A DNA stretch of 64,000 nucleotides from Phytoactinopolyspora halotolerans (GTDB lineage Bacteria > Actinomycetota > Actinomycetes > Jiangellales > Jiangellaceae): positions 234,331 through 298,330 of the forward strand of contig NZ_JAAGOA010000006.1 in NCBI RefSeq assembly GCF_010550675.1. Direction: 5' to 3'. A model generated the notes under the pieces. It made no database searches. It was not told the origin of the DNA and worked only from the letters and a program-made list of their open reading frames with translations. Positions 1 to 9,365 of this stretch are shown here, piece by piece. The position numbers and the translations under genes were made by a program. The stretch's first letter is position 1. Every line of letters starts with the position of its first letter.

Positions 1-368
1 TGCCGTCGAACTTCGGGTTCCCGGTCGTCGCGCATCCACATCGCGCGGACACGGCCTGGGTGGTGCCGCTGGTGGCCGACATGGAACGGCTGCCGCCGGA
101 ACGCACGCTCCAGGTCTGGCGGACCGACGATGCCGGGGGTACCTGGAAGAAGTCGGCGGTCAGCATGCCCGGCATGTTCTACGCCTCGGTGCTGCGCGAC
201 GCCTTCTGCTCCGACGACGTGCCGCCCGACGACGGCCTGGCCGGTCTGTATCTCGGCACTCGCGACGGCTCGGTGTTCGCCAGCGCCGATGAGGGCGCGA
301 CCTGGTCCGAGGTGTTGTCGCACCTGCCGGACGTGCTGTGCGTGCGCGCCGCCGTCTTGCCGAACTAG
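1..368 (+). CDS. Asp-box (BNR/sialidase-like) repeat protein, 3' end only
   Basis: Only the C-terminal ~121 residues are in the window; the gene enters from the left and ends at TAG 366-368. Two Asp-box motifs of the S-x-D-x-G-x-T-W type are visible about 50 residues apart, TDDAGGTW and SADEGATW. Asp-boxes are structural turns of beta-propeller blades in sialidases and in many non-enzymatic 'WD40/YVTN/BNR-like' proteins, so a propeller fold is well supported but sialidase activity is not. The preceding text (PVVAHPHRADTAWVVPL) looks like a further propeller strand. No catalytic residues can be checked because the N-terminal part is missing. Confidence 0.75.
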   Translation, partial: PSNFGFPVVAHPHRADTAWVVPLVADMERLPPERTLQVWRTDDAGGTWKKSAVSMPGMFYASVLRDAFCSDDVPPDDGLAGLYLGTRDGSVFASADEGATWSEVLSHLPDVLCVRAAVLPN

Positions 369-381
369 CGCCGCCCAATCT

Positions 382-438
382 CCCATGATCATGAACAGTA
401 ACCGTTCGAATAGCACGGTTACTGTTCATGATCATGGG
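382..438. repeat. Family A palindrome, copy 1
   Basis: Perfect 24-bp inverted repeat (arms 382-405 and 415-438) beginning CCCATGATCATGAACA, with a 9-nt loop TCGAATAGC. Read on the other strand the loop is GCTATTCGA, matching the loops of the other family A copies (GCTATGTGA, GCTATGTGC, GCTATATGA). It lies between the Asp-box gene and the cupin gene, both on the plus strand. There is no T-tract, so if it terminates transcription it would be as an I-shaped (U-less) hairpin. Confidence 0.85.
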
Positions 439-467
439 ATGGCGGGCAGGATGGGGAGATGGCTGAG

Positions 468-782
468 ATGACGCTGGAGTCCATCGGCACCCACCAGCTG
501 GACGCGGCCAAGAACTCGCCGAACGGCCGGGCGTCCAGAACGCTGCACAGCGGCGCCCGGCTGCGTCAGACGTTGATGGCGCTCACCGCCGGGACGCGCT
601 GCGACGAGCACCAGAGCGAGGGCGACGCCACGGTGCAGTGTCTTCGCGGACGGGTGCGGCTCAACGCAGGCGAACGGAGCATCCTCGTCGAGGAGGGCAC
701 GCTGGTCGACGTGCCGCCGTGGCGCCACGACCTGGTCGCGGACGAGGACTCCCTGGTGATCCTGACCGTCGGCCTCGGCTGA
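468..782 (+). CDS. Small cupin-domain protein
   Basis: A 104-residue single-domain cupin. The start at ATG 468 is preferred because GGGGAG (453-458) lies 9 nt upstream; an in-frame ATG at 459 would leave no spacing to that site. The barrel motifs are degenerate: motif 1 (around GTRCDEHQSEGD) has only one of the usual two histidines followed later by the G of CLRG, and motif 2 (around GTLVDVPPWRHDL) keeps P and H. Cupins of this size bind small metabolites or metals in the cytoplasm; the partial loss of metal ligands means function is unknown. It is convergent with the following minus-strand gene and ends just before a family A hairpin. Confidence 0.8.
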   Translation: MTLESIGTHQLDAAKNSPNGRASRTLHSGARLRQTLMALTAGTRCDEHQSEGDATVQCLRGRVRLNAGERSILVEEGTLVDVPPWRHDLVADEDSLVILTVGLG

Positions 783-786
783 GCCC

Positions 787-837
787 CATGATCATGAACA
801 CTAACCGTGCTATGTGAACGGTTAGTGTTCATGATCA
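787..837. repeat. Family A palindrome, copy 2 (contains a stop codon)
   Basis: Perfect 20-bp arms (789-808 and 818-837) around the 9-nt loop GCTATGTGA. It sits between two convergent genes, immediately after the cupin stop. The outer end of the right arm (TCA at 835-837) supplies the TGA stop codon of the minus-strand gene, so the palindrome is part of that reading frame's end. Confidence 0.85.
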
Positions 838-1953
838 ACGGCGCTGGGGGTGGGGTCGGGCGGCGCGTTCCCATGCGTCGAGCAGCCGATCCGCGGAGCC
901 GCCGACCGGGCCGATCGCGTCGTACCGGACATCCTCGCCGGGCAGCTCGGCCGTGCCGACCGCGCCGACCGCGAGCGCGGCGTCGTCGATGGTGGACGAG
1001 CAGACGTCCAGCAGGTAGTCAGGGACGGTGAGGGCCGGGTCGACGCAGCCCACGACGGGCACACCGGCGGCGACGATCAGCGGGAAGACCGTTCCCGGGA
1101 TCCCGATGGCCGCCTCAGCGCGCCCGGCGGCCTGCACGGAGGGGACGTCGCTGATCTCGTACCGGTCCCACAACGACGGATCCTCCCGCGGATGCATCCC
1201 GACGACGACGTGCGCGCCTGCCGCGGCCAGACGCTCGGCACAGGCCAGCAACAGCTCGGTGCCCGGAGCCGCGCCGCCGGTCTCGTCCGGGTAGGTGACG
1301 CTGGTCAGCACCAACACGGTATCCGGTTCGGGACGGTGTACCGGCAGGTGATCCGTCTGCGGCGAGCCGACGACGCGGACTCTGCGGTGCGAGCCCAGGT
1401 AGGAGGAGAACGCTCGGGCCTCGGCGGGCGACGACGAGGTGATCACCCGAAGCCGGCTCCTGAGCTCATGCGCTCGGGGTGCCTGTTGCGGATTCAGGTA
1501 GGCGAGTGAGCTCGCGGCGACGGGCAGTCGGCTCAGCCGCGCGGCGCAGTCCGCCGGCCAGTCCGCGGCACCGGTCACCACCAGCAGGTTCGCCGGAGGT
1601 GCGTCGTCGGGCGTGGCGGTCTCCACCGTATCGTCGGGATCGATCACCGAGGTGTCCGGCACGAGCTGGACGATCCGGATGCCGCGCCGCGCCGCCGCGT
1701 CCACAAGCGGCCGGACATGGTACGTGCCCCAAGGCTCGTTCGTCGCGATGAGGACGGTCGGTGAACCGGGCCTCGATCGGTGGCCGTGCGGGTGGGTGGC
1801 CCCGGGTGCGCTCGTCATCGGGGCATCCTGACGTGCGGTTCGCTGCGCAGCTCTCGCTGCTTGTGCGCCGTCCGGTCCGACGCCGGCCAGCCCGGCGCCG
1901 ATCAGGCCGGCCCCGGCGAGCGTGCCGGTGAGCAGCGTCCGTCTGGAAACCAT
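835..1953 (-). CDS. Tat-exported protein of unknown function
   Basis: 372 residues. The start ATG at 1953 is chosen for the GAAGGAG ribosome-binding site about 7 nt upstream and because translation then opens with MVSRRTLLTG followed by an Ala/Gly/Leu-rich stretch, a twin-arginine-like signal peptide (S-R-R-T-L-L). A low-complexity His/Pro linker follows, then a folded domain with alternating beta/alpha segments (VLIATNEPWGTYHVRPL..., VLVLTSVTYPDETGG..., GAHVVVGMHPREDP). The late part, IGIPGTVFPLIVAAGVPVVG, resembles the C-terminal half of GT-B glycosyltransferase-like or CDP-glycerol-transferase-like folds, but no family motif is complete. An exported protein with a nucleotide-sugar-like fold would be odd; function is left open. 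Confidence 0.7.
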   Translation of the reverse strand: MVSRRTLLTGTLAGAGLIGAGLAGVGPDGAQAARAAQRTARQDAPMTSAPGATHPHGHRSRPGSPTVLIATNEPWGTYHVRPLVDAAARRGIRIVQLVPDTSVIDPDDTVETATPDDAPPANLLVVTGAADWPADCAARLSRLPVAASSLAYLNPQQAPRAHELRSRLRVITSSSPAEARAFSSYLGSHRRVRVVGSPQTDHLPVHRPEPDTVLVLTSVTYPDETGGAAPGTELLLACAERLAAAGAHVVVGMHPREDPSLWDRYEISDVPSVQAAGRAEAAIGIPGTVFPLIVAAGVPVVGCVDPALTVPDYLLDVCSSTIDDAALAVGAVGTAELPGEDVRYDAIGPVGGSADRLLDAWERAARPHPQRR

Positions 1954-2144
1954 GTGGTGCTCCTTCTTTGTCGTCCGGCTCGGCACCCTAGCCGGGGGCG
2001 ACGGCGACGCGGTGAACAGCACATGAACTCGTTGCCGGGACGAAGGGCACGGATCGCAGGCGGGCGCCTGCTCGGCCTCGATCGTGGCCGCAGTTCCTGC
2101 GTCCGGATCCCGGACCTGGCGTCTCGTGATGTATGCCGCGGGTT

Positions 2145-2156
2145 TAGCGTTGGGTC
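2145..2156 (+). promoter_or_regulatory. Candidate -10 element for a leaderless ilvD mRNA
   Basis: TAGCGT (2145-2150) fits the actinobacterial TANNNT -10 pattern and is followed by only 6 nt before the ATG at 2157. No Shine-Dalgarno sequence is present upstream of that ATG. This arrangement is what leaderless transcripts look like in this phylum. No convincing -35 was found. Confidence 0.45.
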
Positions 2157-3887
<1,731 letters not shown>

Positions 3888-3890
<3 letters not shown>

Positions 3891-3969
3891 CGACGCACGG
3901 CGAGAAGGCCACTGCCGATACTGATAAGGCGGCTGCCGACGGCGAGTTGACGACGCACGGCGAGAAGGC
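3888..3969 (+). repeat. 22-bp direct repeat, 60-bp period, after ilvD
   Basis: The 22-bp sequence beginning TGACGACGCACGGCGAG occurs exactly at 3888-3909 and 3948-3969. The first copy starts with the ilvD stop codon. The sequence between is partly similar too (GCC-rich, Lys/Ala-like triplets), and the 60-bp offset is a multiple of three. It looks like a local tandem duplication of the ilvD 3' end in the space before the next gene. Confidence 0.8.
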
Positions 3970-4057
3970 GACCGCCGAAGAACAAGCGACGGACGACGAC
4001 ACCGGGTCCGCATCAGCGCCGCTGCGACCTTCCGTAGGACGGCAAGGAGGTGCGTGC

Positions 4058-4639
4058 GTGGGCAAGGTGCACGACGGGATCAGTGGACGGCTGCGAGAGT
4101 TCATCGAGGCACAGAAGGTCTTCTTCGTGGCGACGGCGCCGTCCGGCTCAGACGGGCACGTGAACGTCTCGCCCAAGGGGATCAGCGGCTCGTTCGTCGT
4201 GCTCGACGAACACACGGTCGCCTACCTCGACTACACGGCCAGTGGCGCGGAGACGATCGCACACCTGCGGGACAATGGGCGGATCACCCTGATGTTCTGT
4301 GCGTTCTCCGGCCCGCCGAACGTGGTGCGGCTGCACGGAACCGGTCGCTTCGTCACCCTGTACGACGACGAGTTCGCCGGCTACATCGACATGTTTCCGG
4401 AGAAGCGAGGTGCGCGGGCCGTGATCGTGGTGGACGTGTACCGGATCTCCGACTCCTGCGGTTTCGGTGTACCGCTGATGGACTACGTGGGTGAACGCGA
4501 CATGTTGCCGGCGCACATGGAGCGCAAGGGCGCCGACGGACAGGTCACCTACCGGGTGAAGAAGAACCGGGTCAGCCTGGACGGCCTGCCCGCTTTCGAC
4601 TACGACCCCGTCTCAGAGCCTGAGCCCGATCCCATGTGA
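4058..4639 (+). CDS. Pyridoxamine 5'-phosphate oxidase-fold flavoprotein
   Basis: 193 residues. The start GTG at 4058 is set by AAGGAGG (4044-4050) 7 nt upstream; the longer upstream frame is not needed. The sequence has the split-barrel FMN-binding pattern: FFVATAPSGSDGHVNVSPKG, then a central SGAETIAHLRDNGRITLMF and RLHGTGRF. Members with this layout (HVNVSPKG near the N-terminus, an acidic C-terminal tail) are uncharacterised PPOX-family proteins rather than PdxH itself, and probably bind FMN or F420. It is separated from ilvD by the direct repeats, and transcription is convergent with the aldolase gene that follows. Confidence 0.85.
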   Translation: MGKVHDGISGRLREFIEAQKVFFVATAPSGSDGHVNVSPKGISGSFVVLDEHTVAYLDYTASGAETIAHLRDNGRITLMFCAFSGPPNVVRLHGTGRFVTLYDDEFAGYIDMFPEKRGARAVIVVDVYRISDSCGFGVPLMDYVGERDMLPAHMERKGADGQVTYRVKKNRVSLDGLPAFDYDPVSEPEPDPM

Positions 4640-4711
4640 GCCGACCTCGCGGGTCTCGATGACCCCAGCCGTGACCGCCGCCCGGATCTGGATAATCCGG
4701 TCGTCGTACCT

Positions 4712-4757
4712 CGTGGAGGCTTGGTGTTGCTCGGGCGACTCCGTGGAGGCTTGGTGT
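4712..4757 (+). repeat. GGARGCTTGGTG repeat, two-unit mini-array
   Basis: CGTGGAGGCTTGGTGT occurs at 4712-4727 and again at 4742-4757, a 30-bp period. It is the same 12-mer (GGAGGCTTGGTG) found in the two larger arrays at 16.1 and 17.4 kb, in the same strand orientation. It lies between the convergent PPOX-fold and aldolase genes. Confidence 0.85.
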
Positions 4758-4798
4758 CGCCGAGGTGAGGAGGCGGCGGCTGTCGGCGATTCGTCACC

Positions 4799-5668
4799 TC
4801 AGCGTGAGACGGTCTCGTCGACGGTTCTGACCAGCCGCTGCAGCGCAGGGACGGCCTGATTGCGCAGGTCGGTCTCAAGATCGGCGCTTCCGACGACGGA
4901 TGCCCACACGGCACGTCCGGCCAAGAAGCCCGACGCGCCCGCGCGGCAAGCCAGCGCGACCGTCTCCGGGAACCGCTCGGCCGGCACACCCGAAGACAGG
5001 ACGACCCAGTGCCCGTCGATCGCCTCGTCGAGCTCCTTGCACCTGGTGAAGATCTCGTCGTCGGTGCCGGCTCCGTGCGTCGGGACCTCTGACTTGTAGA
5101 CGTCGGCGCCGAGACCGCCGAGTTCTCGGGCCGCGGCCACGATGCCGGCGTCGGCATCGAACGGGCCGCCGTCCGTCGGCTTGCGTGACACCGGCTCGAC
5201 GATGCTGGCCAGGCCGTGCGCGCGGCATCGGTCGACGAAATCCGAGACCAGGGCGCGACGTGCATCGGGATCCCCGTCCGGCCTCCAGATCACCAGCAGT
5301 TTCAGGGCCGCCGCGCCCTGATCGCGGACGACGGCGGGGTCTATCGCCTCATCGATGACGGACTCGGCGATGAACTCGTCGGTTCCGGGCACGAAATGGT
5401 CAGCGGCCGCGATGAGCGCGCAGCCGGGGGAGACGGCGTTCTCCTGGATGATCGCGTCCCAGCCGAACTGTTTCTCGACGAGCAGAGCCGACGCGTGTGG
5501 AGTCAGGGCCCGAGCCGCGGCGACCTTGAATGCGGTGAGGTCGGCATCGGAGACGTCGTGGCCGGTCCGCTCGCGCATCATGACACGGAGCGCCTCACGC
5601 TGATCGAGTGCGAGCATCGTGAAGCCGCCCGATGGGCGGAGCAGGCGGTCGACGGGGTTTGCGGTCAC
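4799..5668 (-). CDS. Class I aldolase of the LacD (tagatose-1,6-bisphosphate / sulfofructose-phosphate) family
   Basis: 289 residues. Start GTG at 5668 is supported by GGAGG 9 nt upstream. Recognisable segments are FTMLALDQREALR near the N-terminus, LLVEKQFGWDAI, the strand ALKLLVIW, IVEPVSRKP and GADVYKSEVP, whose Lys is the likely Schiff-base residue, with a glycine-rich C-terminal phosphate-binding strand (GFLAGRAVW). Family members cleave ketose 1,6-bisphosphates or 6-deoxy-6-sulfofructose-1-phosphate. It is divergent from a DeoR regulator and close to a PfkA-type kinase, which favours a kinase-then-aldolase route from a ketohexose phosphate to triose phosphates. The exact sugar is inferred only. 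Confidence 0.85.
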   Translation of the reverse strand: MTANPVDRLLRPSGGFTMLALDQREALRVMMRERTGHDVSDADLTAFKVAAARALTPHASALLVEKQFGWDAIIQENAVSPGCALIAAADHFVPGTDEFIAESVIDEAIDPAVVRDQGAAALKLLVIWRPDGDPDARRALVSDFVDRCRAHGLASIVEPVSRKPTDGGPFDADAGIVAAARELGGLGADVYKSEVPTHGAGTDDEIFTRCKELDEAIDGHWVVLSSGVPAERFPETVALACRAGASGFLAGRAVWASVVGSADLETDLRNQAVPALQRLVRTVDETVSR

Positions 5669-5704
5669 GTTGCGTGTCCTCCGGTGAGTGAGTCGCGACA
5701 ACAA

Positions 5705-5728
5705 AAGATGTTAGAAAGTTACCATCTT
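5705..5728. promoter_or_regulatory. Candidate operator in the aldolase-DeoR divergent region
   Basis: AAGATG (5705-5710) and its reverse complement CATCTT (5723-5728) lie 12 nt apart in the short, unusually A/T-rich space between the divergent aldolase and DeoR genes. Position and symmetry suggest autoregulation by the adjacent DeoR protein. It is a short motif and could be chance. Confidence 0.35.
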
Positions 5729-5755
5729 CTGGCGTATTTGCATACCGCAGGTAAG

Positions 5756-6571
5756 GTGAACCACGTGCAGGACGGCCCCGACCAGGCGCATTCCGCCGCA
5801 GCTTTGCGCTACGACGCCGCACCGCGCCGGCGCGCCGCGATCCTGAACCGGCTGCGTCGGGCCGGACACGTTTCCGTCTCCGATATCAGCAGGCAGCTGC
5901 AGGTTTCGGAGATGACCGTCCGGCGCGACCTGCGCCGCCTGGCCGACGAGGGCGACGCCGTCCTGGTCCACGGCGGTGCGAGTCTGCCGCCCGGCACCCG
6001 GGCGCATCCGGCCTTCCTGGCCCGCGCGCAGATCAAGGCCGATGCCAAGCGCCGGATCGGCAAGGTGGCGGCGGACCTCGTCTCGCCGGCGGACACGGTG
6101 GGGATCGACGCCGGAACGACCGCGCTCGAGGTGGCCAATGCGTTGCCGGGCGATTTCGCGGGATGCGTGGTCACGCACTCGGTGCCGGTGCTCACGGCGA
6201 TGCTGACCAGGCCGTCGATCCGTTCGATCGTGGTCGGTGGGGAGCTGTCTCCGGAGAATCAGGCGCTGATCGGTCCGAGTGCCGCGCAGTTCGTGGCCAA
6301 TCTGCGCCTAGATGTCCTGATGGTCGGAGCGACCTCGGTGGACGAGCGCGGTATCTACGTGTTGTCGGAGCTTGAACTCGGGGCGAAACGAGCGTTGGTC
6401 GACGCGGCGGATCACGTCGTCCTGGTGTGCGACACGTCGAAGGAGGCGGCACCCGGTCCGGTCCGCGTGTGCGGACTGGATCTGATCGACACGGTCGTCA
6501 CCGACGGTGCGTTCGGCGAGCGTATGACGCAGCGGCTGCGTCAGAACGGCACGCGCGTCATCGTCGCCTGA
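5756..6571 (+). CDS. DeoR-family transcriptional repressor of the sugar cluster
   Basis: 271 residues from GTG 5756 (an in-frame GTG at 5765 is an alternative; neither has a strong ribosome-binding site). An N-terminal DeoR helix-turn-helix is clear (VSVSDISRQLQVSEMTVRRD), followed by the HGGAS turn and the sugar-phosphate sensing domain with GIDAGTTALEVANAL and IVVGGELSPENQALIGPSA. DeoR proteins typically release DNA on binding a phosphorylated intermediate of the pathway they control. It is divergent from the aldolase and upstream of the kinase/ABC operon, so both are its likely targets. Confidence 0.93.
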   Translation: MNHVQDGPDQAHSAAALRYDAAPRRRAAILNRLRRAGHVSVSDISRQLQVSEMTVRRDLRRLADEGDAVLVHGGASLPPGTRAHPAFLARAQIKADAKRRIGKVAADLVSPADTVGIDAGTTALEVANALPGDFAGCVVTHSVPVLTAMLTRPSIRSIVVGGELSPENQALIGPSAAQFVANLRLDVLMVGATSVDERGIYVLSELELGAKRALVDAADHVVLVCDTSKEAAPGPVRVCGLDLIDTVVTDGAFGERMTQRLRQNGTRVIVA

Positions 6572-6605
6572 GTTCCGGCCGGGCGACCGGGAAGACACGC
6601 GGGTC

Positions 6606-6661
6606 TTGACATCCGAGCCTTCGTCGCCAACACTGCATGCAATGTTTGTAAGCGAACAAAC
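6606..6661 (+). promoter_or_regulatory. Promoter/operator region of the kinase-ABC operon
   Basis: TTGACA (6606-6611) is a perfect -35 hexamer. Downstream are two palindromes. AACACTGCATGCAATGTT (6629-6646) is symmetric except at one pair. GTTTGT (6644-6649) pairs with ACAAAC (6656-6661) across 6 nt. Both overlap where RNA polymerase would bind, consistent with repression by the cluster's DeoR or GntR protein. Confidence 0.5.
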
Positions 6662-6779
6662 TCTCTCGCCCGTCTTCGACGACGGCCGCGACCACGGGAC
6701 CGCCCACCTGCCGGACGGCCCGGAGCCGGCCATCGGCATCGATCTGGATCTGCCGGCCGAGACGGAGGAGAGACCTTGA
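6642..6779 (+). CDS. Possible 45-residue small protein before the kinase
   Basis: An ATG-initiated frame of 45 codons (6642-6779) fills the space between the promoter region and the kinase gene. Its product is acidic (contains GIDLDLPAETEERP) with G/C-ending codons after the first few, like the neighbours. There is no ribosome-binding site, and the start overlaps the palindromes, so a leaderless or unexpressed frame are both possible. No family was recognised. Confidence 0.3.
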   Translation: MFVSEQTLSPVFDDGRDHGTAHLPDGPEPAIGIDLDLPAETEERP

Positions 6780-6801
6780 CCACCGCATCCGGAGGCCGTT
6801 G

Positions 6802-8043
6802 ATGCGCCTGCTGCTTGCTCAGACCGGTGCCCCGACCGCGGTGGTGAATCGCAGCGTGGCCGGTTTCCTCCGGGGTGCGCACGACCACGACGTGTTGCTC
6901 GCGCGCGGTGGTCCGGACGCGTTGGTGGCTGGCAGATTCCACCGCCTGACCGGCGCCGGTCTCCCTGCCGGCGCCGAGGCCGCCGGCGGCTCGTGGCTGG
7001 GCGGCGGGCGCCGGACGACGACGCCGGCCGACGTCGACGCGATCGTCACCGCTCTCGCCGCGCAGGCCGTCGACGGCATCGCCGTGATCGGGGGCAACGG
7101 CACGATGGCGCTGCTCGCCGCGGTCGCCGACCGGGCGGGTGAGCGGGGCGTCCCGCTCCGGGTGGCCGGCATCCCCAAGACCATCGACAACGACCTCGAC
7201 GGCGTCGACCACGCTCCCGGGTTCGCCTCGGCCGCGCATTTCCTGACCACGGTGCTGCCCGACATCGCCCGCGATCACCGCGCCATGACGTCGGTGGAAC
7301 CTGTCCGCATCGTGGAGACGATGGGCCGTGGCACGGGCTGGCTGGCGCTCGCGGCGACGCTTCCGGTCGACCCCGAGCACCCTGTACACCGGGTCTATCC
7401 GCCGGAGCTGGCGTTCCACCGCGACACGTTCGTCACTGACGTCCGCGATCTGGTGGACCGGCACGGGCGGGCGCTGATCGTCGTCAGCGAGGGATTCGCG
7501 CCCGAGCTGACCGCCGCGCCGATCCACGCGGCCAACCACACCACGTTGATCGCGGGAGGCGTCGCACGGGTGCTCGCCCGGCTGGTCAGTGCCGAACTCG
7601 GCCTGCCCGCCCGGGGTGAGGTCCTCGGCGTCGCGCAGCGCTGCGTGTCGGCGCTCGTCAGCCCGGTCGACGCTGCCGAGGCCGAACGCGTCGGGTACGA
7701 GGCCGCACGCGCGCTCGCCATGTCACCGCCGATGACGACGGACGCCGCGACGGCGGGGTCCAGTGCCGCAGCGGCGGTGATGGTCGGCATCGAGCGGCAT
7801 CCCGGTGCCGAGTACGCCGTCTCCTATCCGCTCGTCCCGTTGCGCGAGGTGGCCGGTCGCACCCGGATGGTGCCGGGCCATTGGCAGACGTCCGAGCCGC
7901 TCGATCTGGGCTCGTTCCATACCTGGCTGGCGCCGCTGGTGCGTTCAGCCCAACCTCTTCAGGCCGCGCCTCCGCGGCCTTTGGGGCTCCACACTCACCG
8001 TTCCAACGAAGGAAAGGTCGTAGATCATGAGTCCTCGCACTAA
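6802..8043 (+). CDS. PfkA-family 6-phosphofructokinase-like ketose-phosphate kinase
   Basis: 413 residues; ATG 6802 follows GGAGG (6791-6795) by 6 nt. PfkA landmarks are present: the glycine-rich start LLLAQTGAPTAVVN, GGNGT at 97-101, PKTIDND at 125-131 with the catalytic Asp129, and ETMGRGTGWLAL. In PfkA enzymes Gly at the fourth position of GGDG with Lys before TIDND occurs in ATP-using actinobacterial types, whereas Asp there marks PPi users, so ATP is the better guess. The Mg-binding Asp of GGDG is Asn99 here, which is unusual. With a LacD-type aldolase next door, the substrate may be tagatose- or another ketose-6-phosphate rather than fructose-6-phosphate. The end overlaps the ABC binding-protein gene by 17 nt. 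Confidence 0.85.
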   Translation: MRLLLAQTGAPTAVVNRSVAGFLRGAHDHDVLLARGGPDALVAGRFHRLTGAGLPAGAEAAGGSWLGGGRRTTTPADVDAIVTALAAQAVDGIAVIGGNGTMALLAAVADRAGERGVPLRVAGIPKTIDNDLDGVDHAPGFASAAHFLTTVLPDIARDHRAMTSVEPVRIVETMGRGTGWLALAATLPVDPEHPVHRVYPPELAFHRDTFVTDVRDLVDRHGRALIVVSEGFAPELTAAPIHAANHTTLIAGGVARVLARLVSAELGLPARGEVLGVAQRCVSALVSPVDAAEAERVGYEAARALAMSPPMTTDAATAGSSAAAAVMVGIERHPGAEYAVSYPLVPLREVAGRTRMVPGHWQTSEPLDLGSFHTWLAPLVRSAQPLQAAPPRPLGLHTHRSNEGKVVDHESSH

Positions 8044-9322
8044 GGTCATCGCCGGTGCCGTCATGGCGGGCACGCTTGCCCTGCCGGCGTGCGGAAACCC
8101 GTCGGATGCCACCTCGGGTGGCGGCGAGTCGATCACCGTCGTGATGTCCAACCACCCGTTCCAGCGCGGCATCGAACCGCTGATCCCCGACTTCGAAGAG
8201 GAGACCGGCATCGAGGTGAACGTCGAGACGTTCGCCGAGCAGCAGGCGCGTGACAAGATCCAGCTCAACCTGCAGTCGAAGAGCGCCGCCATGGACGTCT
8301 ACATGACATTGCCATCCCGCGAAGGCCCGCTGTTCGCCGACGCCGGCTACTACGAGCCGCTGGATGACTACCTCGCCGACGCCTCGGAGGACTACCGGCC
8401 CGATGATTTCAGCCGCGGCGCCATCGACGGCATGAAGGTCGACGAGGCTACCTACGCGGTGCCGATCAACGTCGAAGGACCGGTCCTGTACTACCGGACC
8501 GACCTGTTCGAGGAGTGGGGGCTGACCCCGCCGGCGACCGTGGAGGAGCTCATCGACACCGCCGCGGCGATCGCCGCCGAGGACCCGGGGATCACGCCGA
8601 TCACCCTGCGGGGACAGGCGCCGGCGCTGCCGTTCACCTTCGGCCCGTTCGTGCACGGCAACGGTGTCGAATGGACCGACGACGAGGGCCGCCCGAACTT
8701 CGACGAGCCCGGCGCCGTCGAAGCGATCGAGGCGTACGCGACGCTGGCTCGCGAGTACGGGCCGCCAGGGGTGATCAACTACTCCTTCACCGAGTCCTCG
8801 ACGCTGTTCGCCCAGGGCGAGGCGGCCATGATGCTGGAATCCAGCAACGAGCTGAACAGTGTGGTCGACCAGGCCAGCTCGACCGTCGGCGAGACCGTCG
8901 GTGTCGCGCCGGTGCCCGGCGGTTCGGCCGGGGCCGCACCCACCGTTCTCTCCTGGGGCCTGGCGATGTCGCCGCATTCGCAGAACAAGGACGACGCCTG
9001 GCGCTTCCTGGAATGGGCGTCCAGCCCGGAGACCCAGCTGGCGCTGACCGAGGCCGAGATCGCCCCGCCGCGGGCGTCCGTCGCGCAGGATTCGGAGTAC
9101 ACCGACGCGCTCGACACCCCCACGTTGCAGGCCTGGCATGACGCCGTGGTCGACCTGCAGGAGAACGGCCACGTCGAGGTGGGCCCGGTCGGTACCGAGG
9201 CGCCGACGATGCGGCAGGTGATCGGCGACGCCGTCGGCAAGGCGATCCTGGGCGACGCCACCGCCGAGGAGGCCGCCGCGGAGATCCAGGCCGGCCTCGA
9301 ACCTCTGCTCGCTGAACGATGA
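8027..9322 (+). CDS. ABC sugar importer, solute-binding lipoprotein
   Basis: 431 residues. The N-terminus has a short signal peptide ending in the lipobox LPAC, with Cys22 as the lipidated residue, followed by a Gly/Ser linker, so the mature protein is tethered to the outer face of the membrane. The rest is an extracellular solute-binding protein family 1 fold (NHPFQRGIEPLIPDFEEETGIEV..., AVPINVEGPVLYYRTDLFEEWG, a C-terminal PPRASVAQ segment). AAGGAAAGG lies 9 nt before the ATG. It is followed by two permease genes; no ATPase gene is present, as is usual for actinobacterial family 1 systems that share one MsiK-type ATPase. Confidence 0.93.
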   Translation: MSPRTKVIAGAVMAGTLALPACGNPSDATSGGGESITVVMSNHPFQRGIEPLIPDFEEETGIEVNVETFAEQQARDKIQLNLQSKSAAMDVYMTLPSREGPLFADAGYYEPLDDYLADASEDYRPDDFSRGAIDGMKVDEATYAVPINVEGPVLYYRTDLFEEWGLTPPATVEELIDTAAAIAAEDPGITPITLRGQAPALPFTFGPFVHGNGVEWTDDEGRPNFDEPGAVEAIEAYATLAREYGPPGVINYSFTESSTLFAQGEAAMMLESSNELNSVVDQASSTVGETVGVAPVPGGSAGAAPTVLSWGLAMSPHSQNKDDAWRFLEWASSPETQLALTEAEIAPPRASVAQDSEYTDALDTPTLQAWHDAVVDLQENGHVEVGPVGTEAPTMRQVIGDAVGKAILGDATAEEAAAEIQAGLEPLLAER

Positions 9323-9365
9323 GCACGTGAGAAGTCGGGCGCGACCGGAAAGATGAGCGGAGACG

